A stretch of 64,000 bases of DNA from SHVO01 sp050250575 (GCA_050250575.1 JBFWOJ010000001.1:310001-374000), one strand, 5' to 3'. Shown: positions 8,118 through 16,996, counted from the first letter of the stretch. Numbers and translations: made by a program. The notes: generated by a model not told the origin, from the letters alone.

Positions 8118-10747
8118 AATTGCGCCGCCCGTTTACGGAAACGCTGGCGCACAAGCTCGGCCAACGTGTTCACGGCGAAGGTGATGACAAACAGTGTCAG
8201 CGCCGCCAGAAACAGCATGCGGTACAAAGTCGAATCGCGGACCGCTTCCGGCAGCTCGACCGCAATGTTCGCCGAGAGCGCGCGAAGGCCGCTGAACACG
8301 TTCCACTCCAGCAAAGGTGTATTCCCGGCCGCCATGACGACGATCATCGTCTCACCCACGGCCCGTCCCATGCCGACCATGATGGCGGAGAACACGCCGC
8401 TCATCGCCGTAGGCAGGATGACATGGATCGCCGTTTGCCAATCGGTGGCGCCGCAGCCGAGACTGGCGGCGCGCAAGTGTTCCGGCACGGCGTTCAACGC
8501 ATCTTCGGAAATTGTATAGATGATCGGGATCACCGCGAACCCCATCGCGAAACCGACAACGAGTGTATTGCGTTGGACATAGGTGTCGACGATGCCCCCG
8601 CGCGGATCCAGACCGACGCCGACCAGCGCCAGCGCCAGCAGGTAGCTGATGAGCGCGGCGGCGGCGAGAGTGACGACCCACCGCCCGAGGTCGGCTAGCC
8701 CCGCGCGCGTGCGGTCCTCGCCCCGGAGGATGCGTCCAAAGCGTTCGGACACGAGCCCCTGCGTGCTCATGTAGACGACGACGAAAACCGCCGGAAATAT
8801 CAGCATGGCTGTGAATGGGGCGCTATCGCCGTGCGTACCGGTGCTCCAGGCTTTGAGGTCGCCGGCGAAAAACACGCGCTCAAACCAAGGACCGATCGAA
8901 AAGGCGAGCAGCGCCACGAGGATGAGGGTCGCAAAGATCAGGATGAACTTCGGCAAACCGCCGTAGCGAAGGGCGATCGTGGAAGGCAGCAGCTGCCAGA
9001 GATAGGCCGCCGCGAACAGCCCGGCCGGCACGACCACGAACGCGCAGAAAATAGCGGCAATCCACGTCTCGACAAGCGGAGCGAGGATAAGCGCGGCAAT
9101 GAAGCCCAGCACGACCGACGGCAGCGACGCCATGAGTTCCATGGTCGGCTTGACGATCGCGCGAACCCGCTGGTGCACGAATTCGGAGGTATAGATGGCC
9201 GCCCCGAGCGCGATCGGAATGGCGAACAAGAGGGAATAGACCGTCGCCTTGATCGTACCGAAAATCAGGGGAACCAAGGACAGCTTGGGCTCGAAGGCAT
9301 CCGTCCCGGACGACGACTGCCAGGTGTAATCAGGCGCCGGATATCCCTCGTACCAGACTTTTCCGAAGATCGTTTGCAGCGTCGTTTCGGGATGCGGAAC
9401 GGCGATGTCCCAGGCATGCGCCTCGCTGCTCTCGGTGATCGCGACGATCCCGTTTTCGCGCGGAGCCAGGGCGAGCGTTTCGTATCTCGCCCCCTGCGCT
9501 TCAAGCTTGAGCAATACCTGTTCGCTGGTCGAATGCCGGACCCAGACCTCGCCGGCGGCATCGGCGGTGACGAACAACTTGCCCCGCTGACTCGCATCCA
9601 TAGCGACAACGGGGGCGCCGTGCGGTTCCAGCGTGTGGGCGCGAACAAGCTCAAAACCGTCCGTGGTTTTCGCCTCGGCACGTTGGAGCCGGAAATAGAC
9701 GTTTACACTTCCATCCGAGCCGGCGATGACCAACGACTGCTGACCAATCAGAAAACCAATGGCCCCGACCTTGGCATCGCCGGGAAGGAGGTCGACGGTT
9801 TCGGCGAGTTCGGGGCGCGTGAAGGAGCGTGTATCGTAGCGGAAGATGTTGCCGCTCTCTTCGGCGACGTAGACCTGATCCGCCTTGTCCGTCATCAGCA
9901 GGGCATGGACGTGAACGCCGGCCGGAAGACCCGGCAACTCCGAGGACGTAACCGTCGTCGTGGTCGCGCCGGTCATCATGTTGGTCCGAGACTCCGTGCG
10001 CGAAACGCGGCCGACGCCGGCCGCGTCGACCGTGATGAACGAACGCGTAGGGCGCTCCACCGTACCGCCAAGGCGATAATCGATCGCGACGATAGCGGTG
10101 CCGGCCGGCGCAGCTTGAATATCTTCGCCGAGTTCCACGCCGATGGATATGACCCGCATCTGCTCGGCATTGATCGCGGTATAGATGGCCTTGCCGTCGG
10201 TAAAATCCACATCGTTGAGGCGCCTGAGGTCGGCCGGTACAGCCGTCCGATCGACCACGACACCGCCGACTTTCAACGTCCCGAGGCGGAGCGTTCCGTC
10301 GCCAAAGCCGAAAGCCAGATCCCGCCCATTGAGCGTTCGATTGAAGGCCGTGACTTCTTTTCCGCCGAGTTCGAAGGCCGGCGCCTCCAGTTCGGTCCCC
10401 GTGGCAATGTGAAACGCATGGACCTTTCCGCTCTCATCGACGGAGGTCGAAAGTACTTTGTATTCGTCGATGACCTCCATCAGCGCGCGGGGTCCCGGCG
10501 CGACTTTCACCGACGCCTGACCTTCGAGCGAGGCCCCTGTGAACAACGGGACGACGACCTGGGCGAGAAAAACCATGATGCCGAAAACAGCGAGGATCAC
10601 GCCGAGGCCGCCGACGCGAATGATCCAGTCGGCAGCTTTATCGACAATGATGACAGGCCGCGCCGTGGTCATGGCGCGGCGGCGACGCGGCGGATTGACC
10701 GGCGCCCGCTCTTTCACTTCAGCGCCCGTTCCCTCAACGTCCGCCAC
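8114..10747 (-). CDS. pstC: phosphate ABC transporter permease PstC, enlarged
   Basis: An 877-residue permease, nearly three times the E. coli length. One transmembrane helix (about 42-70) leads into a roughly 400-residue region that looks soluble and beta-rich, with short repeated strand patterns such as GKLFVTADAAGEVWVRHS and GSVNVYFRL that resemble a propeller. The permease core starts near residue 500 (FGTIKATVYSLLFAIPIALGAAIYTSEF) and holds the PstC EAA-type loop EDALNAVPEHLRAASLGCGATDWQ (written in two parts in the family). The start is GTG 10747 with GGAG about 6 bp upstream. The predicted orientation puts the extra region in the periplasm. It lies 72 bp after pstS, beyond a strong hairpin. 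Confidence 0.92.
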   Translation of the reverse strand: MADVEGTGAEVKERAPVNPPRRRRAMTTARPVIIVDKAADWIIRVGGLGVILAVFGIMVFLAQVVVPLFTGASLEGQASVKVAPGPRALMEVIDEYKVLSTSVDESGKVHAFHIATGTELEAPAFELGGKEVTAFNRTLNGRDLAFGFGDGTLRLGTLKVGGVVVDRTAVPADLRRLNDVDFTDGKAIYTAINAEQMRVISIGVELGEDIQAAPAGTAIVAIDYRLGGTVERPTRSFITVDAAGVGRVSRTESRTNMMTGATTTTVTSSELPGLPAGVHVHALLMTDKADQVYVAEESGNIFRYDTRSFTRPELAETVDLLPGDAKVGAIGFLIGQQSLVIAGSDGSVNVYFRLQRAEAKTTDGFELVRAHTLEPHGAPVVAMDASQRGKLFVTADAAGEVWVRHSTSEQVLLKLEAQGARYETLALAPRENGIVAITESSEAHAWDIAVPHPETTLQTIFGKVWYEGYPAPDYTWQSSSGTDAFEPKLSLVPLIFGTIKATVYSLLFAIPIALGAAIYTSEFVHQRVRAIVKPTMELMASLPSVVLGFIAALILAPLVETWIAAIFCAFVVVPAGLFAAAYLWQLLPSTIALRYGGLPKFILIFATLILVALLAFSIGPWFERVFFAGDLKAWSTGTHGDSAPFTAMLIFPAVFVVVYMSTQGLVSERFGRILRGEDRTRAGLADLGRWVVTLAAAALISYLLALALVGVGLDPRGGIVDTYVQRNTLVVGFAMGFAVIPIIYTISEDALNAVPEHLRAASLGCGATDWQTAIHVILPTAMSGVFSAIMVGMGRAVGETMIVVMAAGNTPLLEWNVFSGLRALSANIAVELPEAVRDSTLYRMLFLAALTLFVITFAVNTLAELVRQRFRKRAAQL

Positions 10748-10772
10748 AGCAACTCCATACTCTAGAAAATGA

Positions 10773-10798
10773 CGGTGCCGGCACTTCTGCCGGCACCG
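10773..10798 (-). terminator. strong hairpin between pstS and pstC
   Basis: A perfect 11-bp stem, CGGTGCCGGCA / TGCCGGCACCG, with a 4-nt loop, read on the minus strand and followed by TCATTTTC. Its place just after pstS suggests partial termination or mRNA protection, which would raise the binding-protein level over that of the permeases. The T-tract is weak, so attenuation or 3'-end stabilisation is more likely than full termination. Confidence 0.75.
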
Positions 10799-10819
10799 CT
10801 CACCAAGCCACGTACGCCC

Positions 10820-11791
10820 TTAATGGGCGAGCTCAAGCTCTTTCAAATCTTCGGCAATCACCGGCGACGGGATCGGGTAATAGCCGTCCTTCACCACGCT
10901 CAGCTGGCCTTGTCTAGACAGGACGTACTTGATGAACTCGCCGCGCAGCGGATCGAGTTTCGTACCCGGCTTTTTGTTCAGGTAGACATAGAGGAAACGC
11001 GTGATGGGATAGTCCCCGGCGTATGCGTTTTCCGCGGTCGCTTCGACGCAAGACCCGCCGTCGGCGGCCGAGAGCGGAACCGCCCTAACGTCGGCGGTCT
11101 TGTAGCCCACCCCCGAATAACCGATCGCAAATTTGTCGGATGCGATCGCCTGAACGACAGCGGAAGAACCGGGCTGTTCCTTGACGCTGTCCTTGAAGTC
11201 GCCGTTTGCAAGCGCGACTTCCTTGAAATACCCGTAGGTGCCCGAGGCGGAATTACGGCCGTACATAGAAACCGGCTGAGTGGCCCACTCGCCGGTCAAG
11301 CCGAGCTGCCCCCAGGTCTTGATGTCTTGCTTTGCCCCATGCTGGCGGCTCTTCGAGAAGATCGCGTCGACCTGGGCAAGACTGAGACACTTGATCGGGT
11401 TGTCCTTGTGAACGAACACGGCGAGCGAGTCGACCGCCACGCGCATGCTGGAGGGTTTGTAGCCGTACTTTTTCTCGAAGTCGTCGATCTCGACGCTCTT
11501 CATCGGCCGCGACATCGGTCCGAACTGTGCAGTGCCGGAGATCAGCGCCGGCGGCGCGGTGCCGGAGCCCTTGCCTTCGATTTCGATGACGGCATTCGGG
11601 TATTCCTTGCCGAACCCCTCCTGCCACAAGGTCATGAGGTTGTTGAGCGAGTCAGAGCCGATCGACTTCAGGGTGCCTCCAACTCCCGCAACCTTCTTGT
11701 AGTCCTTCAGGCTGGGATCGACATCGACGGCCATAGCACTGGTCGCGGCACAGCCGGCGAAGACCAGGGCGGCGCAGAATTTTTTGAGCAT
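10820..11791 (-). CDS. pstS: periplasmic phosphate-binding protein PstS
   Basis: A 323-residue exported protein with signal peptide MLKKFCAALVFAGCAATSAMA. It delivers phosphate to PstCA. Family features include GGTLKSIGSDSLNNLMTLW near the N-terminus, GSGTAPPALISGTAQFGPMSR, and the NSASGTYGYF phosphate-binding loop. ATG 11791 was chosen because the signal peptide begins there and GTGGAG precedes it; the longer frame from 11869 would run through the Pho box leader. It is the first gene of the pst unit and is preceded by a Pho box. Confidence 0.95.
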   Translation of the reverse strand: MLKKFCAALVFAGCAATSAMAVDVDPSLKDYKKVAGVGGTLKSIGSDSLNNLMTLWQEGFGKEYPNAVIEIEGKGSGTAPPALISGTAQFGPMSRPMKSVEIDDFEKKYGYKPSSMRVAVDSLAVFVHKDNPIKCLSLAQVDAIFSKSRQHGAKQDIKTWGQLGLTGEWATQPVSMYGRNSASGTYGYFKEVALANGDFKDSVKEQPGSSAVVQAIASDKFAIGYSGVGYKTADVRAVPLSAADGGSCVEATAENAYAGDYPITRFLYVYLNKKPGTKLDPLRGEFIKYVLSRQGQLSVVKDGYYPIPSPVIAEDLKELELAH

Positions 11792-11862
11792 AGATGTCTC
11801 CACTGAAGAGAGAGTGCGATTGCAAAAGCACGCCATCCATAGCGGGAGAAGGCTCACCTTTT

Positions 11863-11891
11863 TTGACAAATATGTGAAAGAATTATTACAG
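11863..11891 (-). promoter_or_regulatory. Pho box (PhoB binding site) upstream of pstS
   Basis: Read on the minus strand, three 7-bp half-sites are spaced exactly 11 bp apart: CTGTAAT, AATT spacer, CTTTCAC, ATAT spacer, TTGTCAA. This matches the PhoB direct-repeat pattern (CTGTCAT every 11 bp). It ends 71 bp before the pstS ATG, a position suited to activation of the pst promoter by the phoB product encoded in the same unit. Confidence 0.88.
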
Positions 11892-12339
11892 CCCCTGCGG
11901 GTACTGTCCTAACGAGGTCACCTGGCACTTCATATTAGGACACAAGGGGTTATCTCGGCGGCTCACTTTCGCCGCATCGTATCCCCCGGACCGCCGGGCA
12001 GAAAAAGCAGGGCGATCACGACCAGCACGATGAGCCAGTGCCAGATACTCCCGAATCCACCACCTATCGCTTCCATTCCCAACCATACCCCTCACCGCTT
12101 GCTGGTGGCATCTCAAATCGAGAGTGGCGGTGCCGTGAACGGGTCGATAGCGCGGCCGGGCGTTTGAATTGACCCCGCCTTCCTCGTCGCTGACTTTCTC
12201 GCGAACCACGGCCTGAAGCCGCTCGATAGCTGAACGAGGCGATTTAGGACACTCAGCCCCAAATCAGGACAGCCCCCCTGCGCAGCACAAGCACCCACTG
12301 CGCGCAAGATTAAGCCATTGATTTAGCGGGCTTTTAAAT
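11892..12339. other. gene-poor region with scattered TGTCCTAA-type motifs
   Basis: This gap between the pst promoter and rpe has no conventional gene. TGTCCTAA occurs at 11905-11912 and inverted at 11935-11942, and on the minus strand there are TGTCCTAAATC and TGTCCTGATTT near 12243-12275. Several minus-strand frames run through it without resembling known proteins, except the TatA-like micro-ORF listed separately. The pattern may be the worn remains of an insertion element, but I cannot identify a transposase. Confidence 0.4.
11963..12076 (-). CDS. TatA-like micro-protein (37 aa)
   Basis: The frame ATG 12076 to TGA 11963 encodes 37 residues: a short Gly-rich start, then SIWHWLIVLVVIALLF, then a short tail ending DTMRRK. 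The central segment is close to the N-terminal membrane helix of alphaproteobacterial TatA. The amphipathic helix and FGRGKIPEL-type hinge that TatA needs are missing and replaced by LPGGPGD. No tatB or tatC is near. It may be a decayed tatA copy or a small membrane protein of its own; GAGGGG lies about 12 bp upstream of the ATG. Confidence 0.45.
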   Translation of the reverse strand: MEAIGGGFGSIWHWLIVLVVIALLFLPGGPGDTMRRK

Positions 12340-12981
12340 CTATCGGCGGAGCGCGGCGATGTTGCCGCGGTAGTCCTTGGTGCCAAAAACAGCCGTCCCG
12401 GCCACCAAAATGTCGGCGCCGGCGTCCTGGACATCGCGAGCGGTCGCCGGTGTGATGCCCCCGTCCACTTCGAGCTCGATCGGACGGCGGCCGATCATCT
12501 TGCGGATGCGGCGGATTTTCTCGAGCTGGCTCGGAATAAAGGACTGTCCGCCGAAGCCAGGGTTCACACTCATGACCAGGATCAGATCGAGGCGATCGAG
12601 CACGTATTCGACCACGTTCTCGGGCGTGGACGGGTTGAGCGACACGCCCGCCTTCTTGCCCAGCGATCGAATAAGCTGAAGCGAGCGATCGAGATGCGCC
12701 CCGGCTTCGGCATGGACCGTGATGATGTCCGATCCCGCTTCCGCGAACGCCGCAATGAAAGGATCCACGGGCTGGATCATGAGATGGACGTCCAGCACTT
12801 TCTTGGTGTGCGGGCGGAGGGATTTCACGACGACGGGACCGATCGTCAGATTCGGCACAAAGTGCCCATCCATGACATCGACATGGATATAGTCGGCGCC
12901 GGCCTCATCAATCGCACGAACTTCCTCGCCTAAGCGGGCAAAATCGGCGGAGAGAATGCTGGGCGCTACCTTTACCGGCAT
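12340..12981 (-). CDS. rpe: ribulose-phosphate 3-epimerase
   Basis: A 213-residue TIM-barrel enzyme that interconverts ribulose 5-phosphate and xylulose 5-phosphate. Metal-binding residues are visible in YIHVDVMDGHFVPN (H33, D35) and DVHLMI (H66), plus MSVNPGFGGQSF and the EVDGGI phosphate-site region containing the second catalytic Asp. It starts 8 bp after the tkt stop, so both pentose-phosphate enzymes are made from one transcript: Rpe supplies the xylulose 5-phosphate that transketolase uses. Confidence 0.97.
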   Translation of the reverse strand: MPVKVAPSILSADFARLGEEVRAIDEAGADYIHVDVMDGHFVPNLTIGPVVVKSLRPHTKKVLDVHLMIQPVDPFIAAFAEAGSDIITVHAEAGAHLDRSLQLIRSLGKKAGVSLNPSTPENVVEYVLDRLDLILVMSVNPGFGGQSFIPSQLEKIRRIRKMIGRRPIELEVDGGITPATARDVQDAGADILVAGTAVFGTKDYRGNIAALRR

Positions 12982-12989
12982 GCAGTCCT

Positions 12990-14984
12990 CTAAAGTCGTT
13001 GCTTCGCGGCGGCGACGATAGCCTCAGACGTGATCCCGAAGTGTTTGTACAAATCGGGCGCCGGGGCAGAGGCGCCGAAGCTCTGCATTCCGATCACCGC
13101 CCCGGACGGACCAACATAGCGCTCCCAACCGAAAGTGCCTGCCGCCTCGATCGCGATTCTGACAGTCCCCTCACCCAAGACTTGCGCACGGTACGCGGCG
13201 GGCTGCGCATCGAAAAATTCCCACGACGGCATGGAAACGACGGCGGCGGCAATACCCTCCGCCTTCAGCTTCGCGCGCGCATCCATCGCGATGCTGACTT
13301 CCGAGCCCGTTGCAATGATCGTCACCTGCCGCTTGCCGTCGGCTTCCGCAAGGATATAGCCGCCTTTGGCGCACAGATTTTCGTCGGTGTGCTCCGTGCG
13401 CAGGGTCGGGACGCCCTGACGGGTCAACGCCAGGATCGAGGGTTTCTGGACGGCAACGGCGAGCGCCCAGCACTCCGCGGTCTCAACCGTGTCGCACGGG
13501 CGCATGACGAGTAGATTGGGGATCGCGCGCAAACTCGCGAGGTGCTCGACCGGCTGATGCGTGGGACCATCTTCCCCAAGACCGATCGAATCGTGGGTCA
13601 TCACGTAGATCACACGCTGACTCATCAGTGCCGAGAGACGTATGGATGGACGGCAGTAGTCCGTAAACACCAAGAAGGTGCCGCCGAAGGGGATGATGCC
13701 GCCGTGGAGCGCGAGGCCATTCATAGCGGCCGCCATGCCGTGCTCGCGCACACCGTAGTAAACGTAGCGACCGCTGAAGTCCGAGGCCGAGATCGGCCCC
13801 ATACCGGCGGCCTTGGTATTGTTCGAACCGGTAAGATCGGCCGACCCGCCGATCAATTCCGGGATCGCCTTCGTAAGGGCGTCCAGCACCGTCTGCGATG
13901 ATTGGCGCGTCGCCACCTTCGGCTTATCAGCCGCGGCCTTCTTCTTCACCTCGTTGACGGCCTGCATCCAGCCTTCCGGCAGCTTGCCGGACATCAGGCG
14001 TTCGAACTCCCGCTTTTTCGCAGGATCCAAAGCATCGACCCGCTTTCGCCACGCACCGGCTGCAGCCGCGCCCTTCGCACCGGCCGCGCGCCACGCCGCA
14101 AGCACATCCCCCGGCACGACGAACGCTTCGTGCGCCCACGACAGCTTTTCGCGCGTCCCTTTGATCTCCACGTCCCCCAGCGGCGAGCCATGCGTTTTCG
14201 CCGTTCCTGCGAGCGTGGGCGCGCCGTAGCCGATCGTCGTCTTGCACGCGATCATCGCCGGCCGATCGCTCTTCTGCGCGGCCGCGAGCGCCGCGGCGAT
14301 CGCTTCCGGATCGTGGCCGTTGACGGCCCACGTATTCCATCCCGACGCTTCGAAGCGCTTGCGCTGGTCGTCGGAAACAGTGAGGCTCGTGGGCCCATCG
14401 ATGCTGATGCTGTTGTCGTCGAAAAGAACGATGAGCTTGTTCAGCTTGAGATGGCCCGCCAGCGAGATCGCTTCGTGACTGATGCCTTCCATCAAACAGC
14501 CGTCACCGGCGATCACGTAGGTGTAGTGATCGACGACATCATTGCCGAAGCGCACCGCGAGCAGGCGTTCGGCGAGCGCCATGCCGACCGCATTGGCGAG
14601 GCCTTGGCCGAGCGGACCCGTGGTGGTTTCCGCGGCCGACGCGTGCCCAAATTCGGGATGACCGGCCGTGATCGCGCCGAGCTGACGGAAGTTCTTGATC
14701 TCCTCGATCGTCATGTCGGCATAGCCGGTGAGGTACATCAGGCTGTACAGCAGCATCGAACCGTGACCGGCCGACAGCACGAAACGATCGCGGTCCGGCC
14801 AGCGCGGCTGAGCGGCGTCAAACTTCAAAAACCTGGTGAACAGCACCGTCGCCACATCAGCCATCCCCATGGGCATTCCGGGGTGGCCGCTGGCCGCCTT
14901 CTGCACGGCATCACAGGACAGGAACCGAATCGCATGCGCCATCGAATCGTGGCTGACGGCGGCGGAAGTCGGGGCGTCCTTCAT
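12990..14984 (-). CDS. tkt: transketolase
   Basis: A 664-residue thiamine-diphosphate enzyme moving two-carbon units between sugar phosphates in the pentose phosphate pathway. GHPGMPMG is at residues 33-40, the ThDP/metal motif GDGCLMEG at 160-167 and DDNSISIDGPTS just after. The middle domain carries YYGVREHGMAAAMNG with the catalytic Glu. Length is normal. It is the first gene of a tkt-rpe pair; the 135-bp gap upstream (14985-15119) should hold the promoter but I see no firm -35/-10. Confidence 0.97.
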   Translation of the reverse strand: MKDAPTSAAVSHDSMAHAIRFLSCDAVQKAASGHPGMPMGMADVATVLFTRFLKFDAAQPRWPDRDRFVLSAGHGSMLLYSLMYLTGYADMTIEEIKNFRQLGAITAGHPEFGHASAAETTTGPLGQGLANAVGMALAERLLAVRFGNDVVDHYTYVIAGDGCLMEGISHEAISLAGHLKLNKLIVLFDDNSISIDGPTSLTVSDDQRKRFEASGWNTWAVNGHDPEAIAAALAAAQKSDRPAMIACKTTIGYGAPTLAGTAKTHGSPLGDVEIKGTREKLSWAHEAFVVPGDVLAAWRAAGAKGAAAAGAWRKRVDALDPAKKREFERLMSGKLPEGWMQAVNEVKKKAAADKPKVATRQSSQTVLDALTKAIPELIGGSADLTGSNNTKAAGMGPISASDFSGRYVYYGVREHGMAAAMNGLALHGGIIPFGGTFLVFTDYCRPSIRLSALMSQRVIYVMTHDSIGLGEDGPTHQPVEHLASLRAIPNLLVMRPCDTVETAECWALAVAVQKPSILALTRQGVPTLRTEHTDENLCAKGGYILAEADGKRQVTIIATGSEVSIAMDARAKLKAEGIAAAVVSMPSWEFFDAQPAAYRAQVLGEGTVRIAIEAAGTFGWERYVGPSGAVIGMQSFGASAPAPDLYKHFGITSEAIVAAAKQRL

Positions 14985-15119
14985 TGAATTTCTTTACTTT
15001 TCAAAAGGTTATTCACAGGCGCCACAACGCGCATGTTGCACGCTTGTGAAGGACCGAAGGGGAGTTTGCAAGGGCGATTTCCACCGGTCCGGGACCGGGA
15101 AATATCGGGGTTCCCAGGA

Positions 15120-16595
15120 CTAAAGGCCGCGCTCTTGAACCTTCACACTCGCCTCGAGCTCCGGCCGGTAAAGCTGATAGTTCGCCTTGCCCTGGCGCTT
15201 GGCGAAGTACATCGCGACATCGGCATTGTGCAGAAGCTGACCGGCCGTGGCAGCCTGCGCGGGCAAGAGCGAGATCCCGATCGAGGCTGAAATCCGGCCC
15301 TCGCGGCCACTCAGGTCGAACGGCTCGGTCAAGGACTTGATGATACGGGAGGCGACTATGGCGGCAGCGTCGAAGTTGTCGATCAGCGGCATGATCACCG
15401 TGAACTCGTCTCCGCCGAGGCGGGCCACCGTGTCCGCCTCACGGACACATTTCTCGAGACGGCGGGCTGTGGACTTAAGAAGCATATCGCCGGCATCGTG
15501 TCCCATCGTGTCGTTGATGGCCTTGAAGCCGTCGAGGTCGATGAACATCAGCCCAACACTGGTCTTGGCGCGTTTGCCTTCGAGCACACGCCGCGTGAGG
15601 CGGTCCATGAACAGTGTGCGATTGGGAAGGCCGGTGAGCTGATCGTAATTGGCCTGGTAGATGATCTTTTCCTCGTCGAGCTTGCGCTGCGTAACGTCCG
15701 AGACGATGGCGATATATTGCTGGACGACGCCGGCGGCGTCGCGCACCGCCGAGACCGATATGCGCGCGGCATAGCGCCGGCCGTTCTTGCTCTTGCACCA
15801 TTGTTCCCATTGCGCGTCTTCGGCGCCGTCCTCGAAGGGCATGATGCCGTCGTTCGCTTGAGCACCGGCATTGAGCACCGCGGCCAATGGCTTCCCGACG
15901 ATTTCAGATTCTTCAAGATTCGTGAGCCGCCGGTAAGCCGGATTGCACTTCGTCACACGGCCCTTGGCGTCGGCCGCGATCAGGCCTTCCGGACTGTAAT
16001 GGAACACCGCTCCCGCGAGGCGCAGTTCGGCTTCGGCCCTGCGCCTCTCGGTGACATCGCGAAAAGTAATGACATGCCCGGCGACGTCGCGCCCGCTGCG
16101 GACAGGAGCGACGGCGTAGACCGCCTCGAAACTCTCGCCGTCGCTGCGCGCAAGATGAGCGTCGCGTTCGAGGTAATAAGGACCACTGCGGATCTGCGCC
16201 ATCAGCGGCAACGGTTGACCCGCGTTGAGGTGGCCCGCGCCAAAAATGAACAGCCGTTCGACGTTGACGCCAGCCATTGCGCCGGCGGTACGATTCAAGA
16301 TGTCGCCGGCCGCGGCATTGGCGAAAGTGACCTTGCCATCCGCATCCGCGACGATGATCCCGTTGGATGCGGCGTCGAGGATTTGGGCGGTCATCGCCGT
16401 GTGGGCAGGGCCGCCGGTCACCGCCGGGCTGCCCGAGCCCTCCGGGCTTGGATCCTTTCGGTCAGGCTTTGCCGCACCCCGCGTTGGATCTTTCCCGGCG
16501 GGTCCGGCCTTTAGAGCGTCATCCAGCCCCTTAGGCATAGTCCCAGCCGTGGCTTTCGCGCGCTCTCTCGCCCCCGCTTTACGCTTAGTCGGCAT
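15120..16595 (-). CDS. PAS-PAS-GGDEF diguanylate cyclase
   Basis: A 491-residue protein predicted to make cyclic di-GMP from GTP. It opens with a 70-residue Lys/Ala/Gly/Pro-rich disordered tail, then a PAS domain (about 70-185, ending VITFRDVTERRRAEAE), a second PAS (about 193-308, ending VSDVTQRKLDEEKI) and a GGDEF domain (about 315-480) with intact RLGGDEF at 392-398. READ at 385-388 sits five residues before GGDEF, the position of the RxxD product-inhibition site. No membrane segment is seen, so it is probably cytosolic. ATG 16595 is used; no EAL domain is present. Confidence 0.9.
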   Translation of the reverse strand: MPTKRKAGARERAKATAGTMPKGLDDALKAGPAGKDPTRGAAKPDRKDPSPEGSGSPAVTGGPAHTAMTAQILDAASNGIIVADADGKVTFANAAAGDILNRTAGAMAGVNVERLFIFGAGHLNAGQPLPLMAQIRSGPYYLERDAHLARSDGESFEAVYAVAPVRSGRDVAGHVITFRDVTERRRAEAELRLAGAVFHYSPEGLIAADAKGRVTKCNPAYRRLTNLEESEIVGKPLAAVLNAGAQANDGIMPFEDGAEDAQWEQWCKSKNGRRYAARISVSAVRDAAGVVQQYIAIVSDVTQRKLDEEKIIYQANYDQLTGLPNRTLFMDRLTRRVLEGKRAKTSVGLMFIDLDGFKAINDTMGHDAGDMLLKSTARRLEKCVREADTVARLGGDEFTVIMPLIDNFDAAAIVASRIIKSLTEPFDLSGREGRISASIGISLLPAQAATAGQLLHNADVAMYFAKRQGKANYQLYRPELEASVKVQERGL

Positions 16596-16810
16596 TCGCT
16601 TCTAGGTTACCACAGGGATAGGACACGCTTGCTGCGAAAGGGCAAATAACCCAGGGTTGACAATGACTTGCCCGCTCCTGGGCAGTTTATACGCGCGCCA
16701 GCAAAAAGGATAGCGGGCCCGAAAGCTCACCCCCCCTGTCACGGATTAGACTTCCCAAGAAATGGTTTCGGGTCTATATTTTCCCGGGATAGTCGATTCC
16801 GAGGGTGGCC

Positions 16811-16996
16811 ATGGCAGACCCGAGATATCAGCCGGACGTAAGCGAACTGGCGGAAGAACTCAGACGAAAGCACGGCAGTGACGCGCTGGAAGTCGCGTTC
16901 GCGACCGCGCGCAGACACATGCAAGCCGCAGCGTGGAAACACTGCACCATGTGGCTGCAAGTCGTAAATCGGCTCAACGCGACCCACGCCAGCTGA
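16811..16996 (+). CDS. small hypothetical protein
   Basis: A 61-residue frame (MADPRYQPDVSELAEELRRK...) preceded by GAGGGTGG. It is predicted to be largely helical and has no recognised domain; the helix ELAEELRRKHGSDALEVA and a Trp/His-rich C-terminal half give it real-protein composition. The GTG at 16805 is an alternative start. Its TGA directly abuts the stop of msrQ on the other strand (TGATCA), with no room for a terminator. Confidence 0.55.
   Translation: MADPRYQPDVSELAEELRRKHGSDALEVAFATARRHMQAAAWKHCTMWLQVVNRLNATHAS

Noticed and set aside
8831..10765. 644-codon plus-strand frame opposite pstC
   Set aside because: The protein is low-complexity Arg/Gly/Asp-rich and mirrors pstC; no domain or start signal.
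12113..12307. 64-codon minus-strand frame in the pstS-rpe gap, considered as a transposase end
   Set aside because: No transposase motif could be matched; the frame is short and overlaps another without preference.
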